64,000 nt of DNA from Exophiala sp. HKRS030 (Eukaryota > Ascomycota > Eurotiomycetes > Chaetothyriales > Herpotrichiellaceae), in NCBI GenBank assembly GCA_023897205.1, contig JAHWDD010000005.1:2790001-2854000 (forward strand), in the 5' to 3' direction. The notes under the pieces were generated by a model. That model did not search any database and was not told the origin of the DNA. It was given only the letters and a program-made list of their open reading frames with translations. The translations under genes and the position numbers were made by a program. Positions 13,693 to 24,362 of this stretch are shown here, piece after piece (position 1 is the first letter of the stretch; every line of letters starts with the position of its first letter).

Positions 13693-14575
13693 CTAGGACA
13701 TCTCTGCATCACCATCATTATTCTTCGTAGCTGAATAGTTGAATCCATATCCCCACATCTGCTGTAGCATCCCATACTGGTGCTCCATTGGTTCTCCCTC
13801 GGAGAGATGCCACCATTCTCGACTATCGTAGGCGGGATCATTCGAGTGCTTATACTCTGCATCCTGCGCAGCTGTGGTAGATGCTTCAGCTTTGGCCACA
13901 TCCTCGGTGTCATAGCCGTGAGTCATATAAGGTTCGGCGTTTCGATGTTCGGAGCCTGGCAACCCCCACAGATTCTTCATCTTGTCTTGTTCTGCTACCT
14001 CCAGTCTGTATCTTGCCGCTTCTTCTTCCCTCTCCATGCTCGTCTGAGGCCAGTTTCCCAGATCATCAGGGTGCATCTGATTCCCATAACTCGGGGGAGC
14101 TATTTGCCAGAGCTGTATCAATCTAGACCTCTGTTCAAGATCTGCATTTTTGAACAACTGCAACTGTGATGGAAACAAAGCCGAAGCATTGATCCCAGCT
14201 TGCTCAATTATTGAGGAAACGGGAAGATCGTTGGACTGTACCTGATGTGCAGAATGGTGATAGTGTTGAGTAATATAGGTAATTGGTGATGCCTGTGGGA
14301 CAACCTGAGGGGTTGGAGGCATCGACATATCGTGCTGGTGTTGAATGGAATTGAGCTGAAGATTTCTCGTCATCATGTTGATCAACTCTTCCTGCATTTT
14401 TGTGTCGCTCTCCGAGGCTGATAGGCCGCACTAGCGAAAAAAATCAGAAGGTCATGAACTGAGAAGGGAACGAACAAACCTGTCTGCAGTGGGGATTCTC
14501 CTCAAACACTGCGATATTGTTCGACAGATCCGTCTCGTAGCCACAGAATTGGCAACGATGAAACGCAGAGGCCAT
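13693..14575 (-). CDS. Small acidic protein with N-terminal C4 zinc-binding-like motif, unknown
   Basis: Two exons (14480-14575, 13693-14430; intron 49 nt) encode 277 aa. Exon 1 begins MASAFHRCQFCGYETD, and the intron cuts directly before the fourth cysteine. Splicing gives C8-x2-C11-x18-C30-x2-C33, spacing that could bind one zinc ion in a ribbon or treble-clef-like fold. The rest has no recognised domain: a Met/Gln/His-rich stretch (around 45-90), a helix-prone part with EREEEAARYRLEVAEQDKM around 155-175, and an acidic Tyr/Trp-rich C-terminus. No signal peptide or membrane span is seen. It could be a nuclear or cytosolic adaptor, but no function is proposed. The spliced frame is supported by clean donor and acceptor sites and by completion of the cysteine quartet. 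Confidence 0.7.
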
Positions 14576-15358
14576 GTTTCAAAGATTTCTTTAGTATTGG
14601 CCACACCAGCGGTTAGAGATCCTTGCAGCAACGATAACCAGGAAGAGGAGGAAGCAAAAATTCGGGATTTAGGCTTCAAAATCGTATTGTACTAACTAAA
14701 ACACAACTGCTATAGAAGCTCCAAGAGTCCAGTGTCCAGATCCGGGGTCCAGATAGATGATCCTGAGGTCCAGCGATCCAGAACAAAGAGATTGGCAATC
14801 CAGAGGCCAGTCGAGGATTGGAGGGTACCCCAGTGATAAGTATAGCCTTGTGCGTAATGAAGAGGTTGGTGTGCGTAACACCTGTCGTCGGTAGGAGGAT
14901 GCCTTGAAAGACCAAGCAGATGTTGTCGGAAAAGCAGGATCAGTCTCAGCTCAACATTAAAGCCGGAAAGATCGAGTCTTCGATCGCAAACAAAGTAAAG
15001 AATTGAATTCAGCAGTGATGAAGGAAAACAAAGTCGAGGAGAGGAAGAGAAGAAGGGGGAAATCAAGTCGTTGATGACGAGATTAAAGAGTGACTTGGTG
15101 CTTGGTGCCCGACGCGACACTTGCCGGAGATACCAAGCCAAGCCTCCGATAATGAGCTAAACCACTTTGGGCCAACTATCTATGACCTGGGAAAGTTGAA
15201 GCAGCGACGCGCATTGCGGAGGCCTGGAGCGCTGGTATTCTGTACTGAGCGTACAATATTCACCATCGACCTTCTCCTGCCAGAATCCTTGTTTGTACAC
15301 CACCTCGACTGATTTCTGCATCTGCCGCAGCTCAATAACCACAAAGACATAACTCGCA
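14576..15358. other. Divergent intergenic region
   Basis: Shared upstream region of the C4-zinc-like gene (minus) and pre10 (plus), about 780 bases. A loose cluster of TCCAG words lies at 14729-14800. Hydrophobic short frames on the minus strand look like chance. No gene was recognised. Confidence 0.5.
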
Positions 15359-16347
15359 ATGGTAAACTATCTAGCCCAATTACTCTAGCCTCAATCACTG
15401 ACATCTTTACAAATAGACGTCAATAGGAACAGGTTACGATCTGTCCAACTCCGTCTTCTCTCCCGATGGTCGAAACTTCCAGGTCGAATATGCGGTAAAG
15501 GCCGTGGAAAACGGAAACACCTGCATCGGCATAAGAACAAGACATGGCGTCGTCCTGGCCTGCGAGAAGATCATCTCCTCGAAGCTTCTCAAACCAGGTA
15601 CCAATAAGAGAATATCCACAGTAGATCGCAACTCAGGTGTTGTATGTTCGGGTCTTTTACCTGACGCCCGGCATCTCACCAGCAGAGCAAGAGATGAGGC
15701 TAGCAGTTGGCGACAGACGTACAAAGCTCCAATCCCGATCAGTGCCCTAGCGTCGCGGATGGGAGGCTACGTTCAAGCATACACGCTTTACTCATCTGTA
15801 CGGCCATTTGGAGTCACAGCGATTTTAGGTGGCTGGGATTCGGAAACCGAGCTTGGTGTAGATGGCCAGGTCGGCTTTGGACCAAAAGTTGGCGCGGGTG
15901 GAAAGTTCGAAGAAGAAGCAGTGAAAAGAGGAGGTCCAGGTCTTTACATGATCGAACCCAGCGGGTTATATTGGGTATGTTGGTTGCAAGTAAGCAATTT
16001 GACACAGACACTGACGTTGTTAGGGGTATTATGGAGCTGCTACGGGCAAAGGACGACAAGCCGCGAAAGCAGAACTCGAGAAACTGGACCTAGGCTCACC
16101 CACGTGCCCTCTTACGCTCAAAGAAGCCGTGATGGAGGCAGCAAGAATCATCTACGTTGCTCATGAAGATTCAAAAGACAAGGAATTCGAGCTTGAGATG
16201 AGCTGGATCTCGGCCTTGGATGGTCCCACAAAAGGCAGGCACGAGCAAGTTCCGCAAGAGCTGTTAGAAGAGGCCGAGAAAGCAGCAAAGAAAAGCTTGG
16301 AAGGCGAGGACGAAGATGAGGACGAAGAGGATGCTATGCAAGAGTAA
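15359..16347 (+). CDS. pre10: 20S proteasome subunit alpha 7 (Pre10/PSMA3)
   Basis: Three coding exons: ATG alone (15359-15361), 15417-15974 and 16024-16347, giving 294 aa. It is an outer-ring subunit of the 20S proteasome core. After splicing, the protein starts MTSIGTGYDLSNSVFSPDG, essentially the family consensus, which proves that the first coding exon is only the start codon. Also seen are RNFQVEYAVKAVENG, the YVQAYTLYSSVRPFG block and GYYGAATGKGRQAAKAELE, formed across intron 2. The tail is acidic (EDEDEDEEDAMQE), a known feature of alpha 7. An insertion of roughly 25 residues after GGWDSETE is rich in Gly and longer than in yeast. A second proteasome gene, pre1, lies at 37.5 kb. Confidence 0.95.
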
Positions 16348-16570
16348 TAGCTCGTTTTGCCACCCTTCATAGCATTGTAGCACTACTGGCGTTCCAAGAT
16401 GGATCAATAGGTCGGGTCTTGTCATGCAAAAGAGCCTGAGGACTTGAACACGGACTTTTTATTTTTGTGAGACCCATGTTCTGTTCTGTAACCTAGCCAA
16501 ATTCATCGAGTGAGCTGTCTCTCGATGCTGTATCCTATGCATGTGAAACGACAACGGCTACTGTCTATCT

Positions 16571-17254
16571 TCAAGAAGATGCAATTTTGCCCTCATTCCA
16601 GCCTCTTCTCTTGACCCCGAGCTCGACAGCAGCATTTCCCCAGTCCTCTCCATGATTGTGTCCCTTCGCTTCCTTTCCGGTGCCTCCCTCGAGACCCGCT
16701 CGCGCTAGACCCTGGCCTTCGTTGAGCACCGTCAAGAGGCCGAAAATGACCGGGACCTGACTGTCCAGTTGGACCTTCATGAGTCCATGGCTTACTGCAT
16801 CTGCAATGTACTCAAAGTGCATGGTCTCTCCTTTGATGAGCACACCAATGGCAATCACAGCATCAAAGGCATGCTTCAATGCCGTGTCCTTCTTCTCTGG
16901 CTCTGGCGCCGCCGGTTGGAGACTGCCCTGCAGATCCGTTGTCGAATTACTACCACCAAGCAAGTCACCAATACCGCTCGCCAGACTTCCTACACCGCCA
17001 GCAACCGTACTGGCGGTGCTCTGTATTTGAGATGCAGCGTAGACTCGTTGGACCGCTAGGGGAAGCTCATAGGACCCTGGGACAGACTCAATGACGATGT
17101 TCTCCTCCTTGACTCCGGAGGCTAGCATAGCTTTCTTTGCGCCGCTGATGAGGGAGTCAATTATGGTGGTGTTCCAGCGGGCGTGGACAATGGCGATGCG
17201 CAGGCCGGAGCCATCGTGCTTCTGGGGAGCACCTGGGCCTTTCAGAGAAGCCAT
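16571..17254 (-). CDS. rib4: 6,7-dimethyl-8-ribityllumazine synthase (riboflavin synthesis)
   Basis: A single exon of 227 aa. The enzyme condenses the ribityl-aminouracil and dihydroxybutanone-phosphate precursors in the penultimate step of riboflavin synthesis. Recognisable parts are RIAIVHARWNTTII (residues 19-32), ESVPGSYELPLAVQR (56-70), IAIGVLIKGETMHFEY (134-149) and GHNHGEDWGNAAVEL (198-212). About 50 residues rich in Ser/Gly/Ala (around 75-127) are inserted between the second and third blocks, making the protein longer than the roughly 170 aa of yeast Rib4. The insertion lies where a surface loop is expected, so activity should be kept. The gene ends about 220 bases beyond the convergent pre10. 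Confidence 0.93.
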   Translation of the reverse strand: MASLKGPGAPQKHDGSGLRIAIVHARWNTTIIDSLISGAKKAMLASGVKEENIVIESVPGSYELPLAVQRVYAASQIQSTASTVAGGVGSLASGIGDLLGGSNSTTDLQGSLQPAAPEPEKKDTALKHAFDAVIAIGVLIKGETMHFEYIADAVSHGLMKVQLDSQVPVIFGLLTVLNEGQGLARAGLEGGTGKEAKGHNHGEDWGNAAVELGVKRRGWNEGKIASS

Positions 17255-17891
17255 CTTGAGCGGGGGTATCGTTCAAGCTTCAATCGGGGGATCCGGGGAT
17301 GTTGAGACTGTAGTAAGCGTTACGCCTTGCGATCATACGAGAATGATGAGCAGGTACCTATCGTATCGAGGACGAAGATGGGCTCAACCGCAGTTAACCG
17401 CACAATGACATCGATCAACTTCTAGTGGCAGATTTGCCCCTCGACCAATAATGAGCCGTATCTTAGACTGCGGTTGTTGCCCTTGCATCTTCCCCAACCA
17501 CCACACAAATTGTTCATTATTGCGGGCCTGAATCTGAGGACGCTTAGGCTTGCTCTTAGCGGTCGACCTCTTGCCGTTAGGGATATACCTGCACTTAGAG
17601 GCATAGCAGGTGAGTTTTGTTCATGAAATCTCTGCACATGACCCTTTCTTCCGGTCCACAGACATACCGAGTACTTAATCTGACTTGGATCCAGGCTACT
17701 GAGGCCCAAAATCACACCGTCTTCCGGCTACGAATACTCTGTCGTGTGGAAACAGAAGATAAATCATCCTGTCGCCGTTTAGACTTGCTTCAAAATCCCT
17801 TCGCTAAAGTCGGCGGCCAATCACCCGCATTGTATTTTTTCTACTTATCAAAGTGTCCTTCAAAAGTACTACACTGTTGAGCTGCACAAAG
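17255..17891. other. Divergent intergenic region rib4 / ornithine aminotransferase
   Basis: About 640 bases between two divergent starts, presumed promoters for both. No RNA gene or extra coding region was recognised. Confidence 0.5.
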
Positions 17892-19451
17892 ATGGCTCCC
17901 ACTGTAGTCAATGGCGATGGTGTCAACGGAGTCACGCAAGTGAATGGACACAGTACTGGTACGCAATTGAAAGCGACTGCTCCAGCTTTTCATCCAGCCG
18001 GTACACCAGATCGATCAAAGTACCACGCTTCTTCATCAGATGAGGCTATCCACGCCGAACATGAATACGCCGCCCATAACTACCATCCACTACCTGTCGT
18101 TTTTGCCAGAGCGCTCGGAACTACGGTATGGGATCCCGAAGGTCGGCAGTATCTCGACTTCCTCTCAGCATACTCTGCGGTCAACCAAGGACATTGCCAC
18201 CCGGAACTGGTCAAGGCTCTTGTTGAGCAAGCGTCGACGCTCACATTGAGCTCCAGAGCCTTCTACAACGATGTTTTCCCCCGTTTCGCAGAGTTTGTCA
18301 CCAAGTACTTCAACTTTGACATGGTCTTGCCCATGAACACTGGTGCGGAAGCCGTCGAGACCGCCATCAAGATTGCCCGAAAATGGGGCTACAAGTGCAA
18401 AGGCATTCCACAGGACGAAGCTCTTGTTCTCAGTGTCGCCGAGAATTTCCACGGACGAACTGTAAGTATCGATTTTATTGTTGGGACATTCTTTTACTGA
18501 CCTTCACCGCAGTTCTCAGCCATATCCATGTCCACAGATCCCGAGTCGCGTGACAACTACGGTCCGTATCTACCTGGCGTTGGAAGCGTCAACCCAGCTA
18601 CGGGCAAGATAATACCCTACAACGACATCTCCGCTGTCCGAGAAGCCTTCGAGTCAAGCGGTGACAAGATCGCTGGTTTTCTGGTAGAGCCAATTCAAGG
18701 TGAAGCTGGTATCGTCGTGCCTAGCGACAACTACCTGTCTGAAGTCAGAGCTCTGTGTGATAAGCACAACGTTCTTTTGATTTGTGATGAAATTCAAACT
18801 GGTATCGCCCGGACCGGCAAGCTTCTGTGCCACGAGTGGGCTGGCATCAAGCCAGACATGGTTCTCCTCGGTAAAGCAATTTCAGGAGGCATGTACCCCG
18901 TGTCGTGCGTGCTCGGACGCAAGGATGTAATGCTCACCATTGAACCTGGCACGCACGGTTCGACGTATGGTGGCAACCCACTTGGTTGTGCTGTTGCCAT
19001 TCGTGCGCTTGAGGTTGTTCGAGAGGAAAAGATGATTGAACGTGCCGAGAAGTTGGGTCAGATCTTCCGCGATGGTCTAAGAGACCTACAATCGCCTCTG
19101 ATCACAACTATTCGAGGAAAAGGTCTGCTAAACGCAATTGTCATTGACGAAGAAAAGACAAATGGACACAGTGCCTGGGATCTGTGTATGCTGATGAAGG
19201 AGAAAGGTCTCTTGGTAAGTTGTTTGTTGCAGTGCTTCGTGAATTGCTTTGCTAACAGATCGTAGGCCAAACCAACACATCAGAACATTATCCGTCTCGC
19301 ACCACCATTGGTCATCACCGAAGATGAGATCAAGCGGGCTCTGGCTATTATCGGTGAAGCTGTCGTTGAATTACCACACCTTCAAGGCCAACTGGAGAAG
19401 AGCATCATCCCACCCGAAGAGAAGAATGTGAAGATTGGGGTGGACAACTAA
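17892..19451 (+). CDS. car2: Ornithine aminotransferase (ornithine-oxo-acid transaminase)
   Basis: Three exons (17892-18461, 18513-19214, 19266-19451; both introns 51 nt) encode 485 aa. This class-III PLP aminotransferase transfers the delta-amino group of ornithine to 2-oxoglutarate in arginine catabolism, in cytosol or mitochondrion depending on the species. Motifs include [13 protein letters not shown] around 148-160, NFHGRT joined to [10 protein letters not shown] across intron 1, VEPIQGEAG around 248, CDEIQTG with Asp282, and the PLP lysine Lys311 in [12 protein letters not shown]. The N-terminal 45 residues are Gly/Asn/Val-rich and not clearly a mitochondrial presequence. The start at 17892 is the first ATG in the frame. 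The symbol follows yeast usage (CAR2). Confidence 0.94.
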
Positions 19452-19899
19452 TTTGCCCAAGACGAAAGAAACCTCGACCCAGCGAAACGGCAACACGAGC
19501 GATGATTACATCCCCTCATATGACATGTATCGGCGTCACGAAGTTTATGTTTCTCTATCATCATAAAAAGGACGGTGACGGCGGGTTTCAATCTTTCACC
19601 TTTTAGCGCTGATAGCGCTGGATTGCCACAAACTCTGATGGTTTAAAATGATTGGCGGCCAGGTCGTTTGAAAAGTCCACAGTCACGAAAATGGAAGGAA
19701 TGTCAAATTGCTGAAGATCATATTGTCCGTACACCAGTATCGCTACAGGACTGTTGTTGATCTCCGCAGAAATTGATTGAATGCGGCCGGGATTGGAGGA
19801 AATGGGTTACTTTAGTGCCATACATCACGATCAATATGCTCCCGGTTTCAGTTCTACGTTCGAAAAACAGAAATGGTCCCGTCATCTGGACAACGATTA
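19452..19899. other. Convergent intergenic region
   Basis: Lies between the 3' ends of the ornithine aminotransferase gene and the small unknown gene. No feature was recognised. Confidence 0.45.
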
Positions 19900-20610
19900 T
19901 CAACGTGTTGCATTTTCCCTCTTCCTCGTCGGCTTTTCAAGCATGTACCCAATGTTCTTGAGATCTTCCGCACTGGCTTTGACTCGGTCTGGTGAAACTT
20001 GGTAGTGATCCAGCCTCTGCCCATCATGGGAATTTGGTGCGTCCATACAACGAGACCGATTCTTTTGATGCTTTTTGGTTTCTGCAGCCCAGCTCACTGT
20101 CTCACTGATGCCGTATCCAAAATCCGTCGAGCAACGAGTTTTTGGGTCCTTCGCATGCTTGGGAGTTGTCGATTCCAGACTCTCCAACCGCTCATCTTCA
20201 ATCTCCCGCAAAACATTCCAAGGTTGTTGCTTTCTGTTCTCGTTCAACCACTTGTCGAAAGCGAATGTCGAGCAGGGGCCATGGTAATGGTGGTGGTGAC
20301 CAGATCCACGGGCGTCTTTGATACTCATGCCGTGTGTGGCATGCTTTCCCGTTTGAAGACTATCTTGCAGTTGCGATTGGCTTTCCTCCATTCTATCCTC
20401 CTGCTTCAACATCGACATATCTATTTCTATCTTTTCCTTTTCCTCGGGAGAGAGTGAGAGGGATTTGTGTGCGAATGCAACTCAAGAAGAAATTTGGTAT
20501 CTTTCTCATCTTACCTGTTTTCTCCCGATCTTTATACTTCTGTTGAGGACCGGCAAGCTCACTCCTCGACCCCAGGCAGTACAGTGCAGTGACGTTTTCC
20601 ACTGGTACAT
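19900..20610 (-). CDS. Small hydrophilic protein, unknown (two-exon model)
   Basis: The main frame is open from 20418 (ATG) and, without a stop, from about 20442 to TGA at 19900. Its sequence is charged and coding-like (rich in Glu, Lys, Gln, with a GSGHHHHYHGP stretch). Upstream, a strong donor CAG|GTAAGA at 20514 and a pyrimidine tract ending at 20443 define a 72-nt intron. Joining them in phase gives a start at 20610 (MYQWKTSLHC) and 212 aa. If the intron is not used, the protein starts at 20418 with 172 aa. No domain, signal peptide or membrane segment is recognised. Function is unknown, and even its existence is moderately sure only. Confidence 0.45.
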
Positions 20611-21279
20611 ATATGCGGCCTCACTGACTTCTTTAAGCTATGTTTCTGCTACATTCACAATTGAGAGGTTGACAATGTCGGCCCCCCATGCGTGAGCAAG
20701 ATTAATCTCGATTTCTAGAACGACAGGGGTACGTCTGTCGGGCCCGATCAATTAGCTGGCAGCTTGCAAGGGGTCGATCAACCTCAGCCTGATCCTGGGC
20801 GTGCACCTCAAGCCAAGCGAGCATGCCAGACCGCTACTAGTAGCAACGAAGGTATTGCCTACATATGCAGCATCCCATTTGGGGCCACCAATAAAGAGCA
20901 GGCTGTTCTGATTAGTGTGTAGCCAGCGGAACCGCAAGTTATCACATATCTACCGCCTTGACCAGGTGTTCTTGGAGCAAAACTGCCCAATTTTTGCACA
21001 ACGCTCTTCCGGCCCTGGGAGATGAGCTTGCGCATTTGCAACCTTTCCAGTGAGATGCACTTCGGACTGAGTGCCTCCTGCATGATGGTAAGTCTGCTCT
21101 TTCTACGCGTATATCACTGGAATTCTTTACCTTTCCCCTCGAGGTGAAACGATTCACTCCCGTTTGAGCATCATGCCTTTGCAAGATTTCCAGAACCGCC
21201 AACGACCGTCCGCCTCTTATGGCTTTAATTCCCTGCCTGATTTCGACTTGTTCAAACGGCTTCCGACCCACTGGCGGAG
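20611..21279. other. Divergent intergenic region
   Basis: Lies between the unknown small gene and the C2H2 gene. A plus-strand ATG at 21173 may be the true start of the zinc-finger gene. Otherwise nothing was recognised. Confidence 0.4.
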
Positions 21280-22082
21280 ATGGGTACTGACAAGCGATAC
21301 AGCCACAGACTCGGGCTATGTGGTTTCAGGCAAGTGTCTCAAGAAACCACTGGCAATTCTCTCCTCCCGCCTATTTTCTGTACTCTCTGTTGCAGCAAAC
21401 CAAGTCTTAGCTATGAATGTCAATCTAGGTCATGCACGGGCGACAGCCGTTATAAGGACTACGAACGCTCAGCAGATCTTCAAAGGGAACAGACAACAGC
21501 CGCTATTGCTGACCAAGAGTCCGATCACGACACTGCATGGGACGTCCAACATCTTCACGCCTGCGTGGAAATCCTTCCCGATTTTCTGCAGAACGTCACC
21601 GCCGCTGTGGGCCATGAGCAGTTCGATAAATGGTCCAGTGCACCTACACCAAGCCCAATCGTGACAGACGACTTGACACTCGAGCAAATGTTCGACCTCC
21701 TGGACTCGTCTCTGCCCTTGCCAATAGCTCCTTTGTCTCAGGTTGTCAAATGCCCGTCCTGCGATTACCAGTGCGCTTCGGAGGGGCCTTCGTTCAAGTG
21801 AGTGGGAGATCCATTCGCATCACATGGCTGAAGCATTAATACTCTCTCAGAAGGCACCTGGCCAAACACAAACAGTACAGATGTGAAATTGATGGCTGTG
21901 GAAAGTCTATGCAGGATGACAAGCGTACCATCAAGCGTCACGAGCAAACGGTGCATAGAGACTTGTTCCCAGACGTACAAGCGTTCTTGTGTGAATGCGG
22001 GAAGTCATATTCTCGCAAAGACCATCTCAGGAGGCATCAAAGAAAATGTTCGCAGGATGGGACAATGTCGGCTACAAATTGA
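21280..22082 (+). CDS. C2H2 zinc-finger protein, likely transcription factor
   Basis: Two exons are clear: one ending at 21797 and 21851-22082 (intron 53 nt). Using the ATG at 21280 gives 249 aa. The C-terminal third has three fingers. The first, CPSCDYQCASEG to HLAKH, spans the intron (C-x2-C-x13-H-x3-H). The second is CEIDGCGKSM to RHEQTVH (C-x4-C-x13-H-x4-H). The third is CECGKSYSRKDHLRRHQRKC, a C-x-C-x12-H-x3-C variant common in fungal regulators. The first 150 residues have no recognised domain. The N-terminus is uncertain: an ATG at 21173 opens a more protein-like frame that could be joined by a GTGTCT donor at 21334 and an acceptor at 21395. Expected role is DNA binding in the nucleus; targets are unknown. 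Confidence 0.7.
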
Positions 22083-22505
22083 GACTTCATTTTGGTTGGA
22101 TGGAGTATGAAGTAGAGGAGGAAGGTTAGACTTATACTGCGCATACCGGACCGGATACAGTACTGTCTGTTGGATACATATATGCACTTGGAGGTGTGGA
22201 CCATACAGTGCCAACTATGATGTTCCAAGTATTTCTGAAGCATGCCACAGCATGACTCCGGGGCAAGTGACGTACCAGTGGCTAGCGATTGGACCAATAG
22301 AAATTGCCGGTGGCAGTGCCTGACGTTGATTTTCAAACCCTCGAAATAGTGATTTTTGGATCGCTCCGGGGAGTACAGGTCCGAGTACGGGCCGTTACCG
22401 GCCACCACAGCTCAAGCATAAAGGAGCAGTGGGGTCAGGGGACAGAATAGTGTTCCATGGAGCAACCCATAGACCAAATGAAAGTTCATACACACATGGA
22501 ATAGA
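22083..22505. other. Intergenic region
   Basis: 3' end of the C2H2 gene and promoter of the MFS gene, about 420 bases. Nothing specific was recognised. Confidence 0.45.
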
Positions 22506-24362
22506 ATGACAGACTCCAAAAAAGGTGTTGAAGAAGCCGAAGTCCGGGTTGGTGGTGATGATGGCGATGGCGAGGCCATTATGTCTTTGGTGGCTCAACA
22601 GCATGGTATCTTTGGGCCTGAAGGGATGAATCACGGAGACATCAACCTCACTACAGTTAGTAAGGGTTCCAACATCGAAAAGACTGACGAGATTGTTCTC
22701 GATGAAAGTCGAAATCAACATCAAGATGCCGCAACAATAAAAAGAAAACCTACAGAGGAGGCAAATGAGATTACCATAGTCTCGAACCAACAACCCGAGA
22801 GTACTGGCCCTATAACGGATGTGAACACAAACACAAACAAAAATGAAAACAACAAGGATGGCACCACCATCGACGACAGCAACATGGTCAGCCATGACAA
22901 ACCATACTCTGTCTTCACCCGACGTCAAAAGATTGGTATAGTGTTTGGGGCGACCATGGGTGGGTTGTTTTCACCTTTCACCACAAACATTTATTTCCCT
23001 GCCTTGACCACCATCGCCACCGATCTGGACGTCAGTATCAGCAAGATCAACCTGACCATCACGACTTATATGATCTTTCAAGCCGTGGCTCCTGCCTTCA
23101 TTTCCGGCATCACCGACGTTCATGGTCGTCGACCGACTTATGTCATTGGGATGGTAGTGTACATGGGTGCCAACCTCGGGTTGGCCTTGAACCATTCTTA
23201 TGCCGGTCTTTTGGTGCTTCGAATGTTACAATCGACAGGATCAAGTGGTATGGTGACTCTTGCTCAAGCAATCATAGCAGATGTAATCACGAGCGCCGAG
23301 AGAGGAAGTTATATCTCCATCACCAGCATCACCGGTATCGTCGGACCAAGTGTGGCTCCCGTCGCAGGTGGTTTGTTGGCTCAACATCTCGGTTGGCACA
23401 GTATTTTTTGGTTCTTGTTCATCGTGGGTGGTGTGTACATCATCCCGTTACTGATATGGTTCCCAGAGACCTCCCGAAAAATCGTCGGTGATGGATCGAT
23501 ACAACCTCCCAAATTGAACATGTCGTTGGCTGGTGTTTTGAAACAAGATCGGAACGACAACGACCACAAGAGCGAGGTCGACACGACACCGTCGGTCGGG
23601 AAGAGCAAAAGCAAGACAAAAAAGTTCACATGGCCAAACCCCAAAAGTACATTGGCCGTTTTCGGCGATTTCGAAAACACAATCATCTTGTCGGTCGTCG
23701 GGATAATTTATGCGGCCTTTTATGCGGTGTCGGCGACCTTGAGCACACAGTTCCACGAAATCTACGGTCTCGACAGTAGCTCGCAGGGGTTGTTGTTCTT
23801 GACCATCGCCGGCGGCAGCATCCTTTCGTCCTTGACCAACAGCGTCGCTCTGGACAGGAATTTCCGCCGTCACGCGGTCCTTCAAAACGTCGACCCGGAC
23901 CGAAGGAAACAAATCGACATGAGGGGGTTCCCGATCGAAAGGGCCAGGTTGGAAATCGGTTTACCCTTTTTCGTGGTTGGAGCCTTGACCGTCGTCGTCT
24001 ACGGTTGGATGTTGCATTTCAGGGTCCACATGGCAGGTCCGATCGTGATGTTGATCCTGTTCGGGTACACCAATCTGGCAGGGTTCAACACCCTGAGTGT
24101 CTTGTTGATAGACCTGAACCGGTCGAGGGCGGCAGCCGCAAGCGCCGCCGCGAATCTGATAAGGGCGTCATTGGGCGCAGGGATGACGGCCGTGGTGAAT
24201 CCAATGATCGAAGGCATGGGTACCGGTTGGTGTTATACCTTCACCGGACTCGTCCAGCTGTTGTTTTTACCATTGTTGTGGTTGTGCATGGAAAACGGGG
24301 TGGAATGGAGACGGAAACAAGAACAAACGCAAACACGGACATCAGGGGGACGACGACACTGA
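22506..24362 (+). CDS. MFS drug:H+ antiporter, DHA1 family (Qdr/Aqr1-like)
   Basis: A single exon of 618 aa. A hydrophilic, Asn/Asp/Thr-rich N-terminus of about 140 residues is followed by FTRRQKIGIVFGATMGG and a set of about twelve hydrophobic segments. The first loop carries the MFS motif A core DVHGRRPTYV. The antiporter-type segment follows (GIVGPSVAPVAGGLLAQ), typical of 12-TM DHA1 multidrug exporters. LGWHSIFWF and WFPETSRKIVG match the region after TM6. A cytosolic central loop of about 70 residues has a Lys/Ser-rich patch (GKSKSKTKK). It is probably a plasma-membrane exporter of small molecules or weak acids; the substrate cannot be read from sequence. No biosynthetic cluster is adjacent, so a housekeeping or stress role is as likely as secondary-metabolite export. 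Confidence 0.9.
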   Translation: MTDSKKGVEEAEVRVGGDDGDGEAIMSLVAQQHGIFGPEGMNHGDINLTTVSKGSNIEKTDEIVLDESRNQHQDAATIKRKPTEEANEITIVSNQQPESTGPITDVNTNTNKNENNKDGTTIDDSNMVSHDKPYSVFTRRQKIGIVFGATMGGLFSPFTTNIYFPALTTIATDLDVSISKINLTITTYMIFQAVAPAFISGITDVHGRRPTYVIGMVVYMGANLGLALNHSYAGLLVLRMLQSTGSSGMVTLAQAIIADVITSAERGSYISITSITGIVGPSVAPVAGGLLAQHLGWHSIFWFLFIVGGVYIIPLLIWFPETSRKIVGDGSIQPPKLNMSLAGVLKQDRNDNDHKSEVDTTPSVGKSKSKTKKFTWPNPKSTLAVFGDFENTIILSVVGIIYAAFYAVSATLSTQFHEIYGLDSSSQGLLFLTIAGGSILSSLTNSVALDRNFRRHAVLQNVDPDRRKQIDMRGFPIERARLEIGLPFFVVGALTVVVYGWMLHFRVHMAGPIVMLILFGYTNLAGFNTLSVLLIDLNRSRAAAASAAANLIRASLGAGMTAVVNPMIEGMGTGWCYTFTGLVQLLFLPLLWLCMENGVEWRRKQEQTQTRTSGGRRH

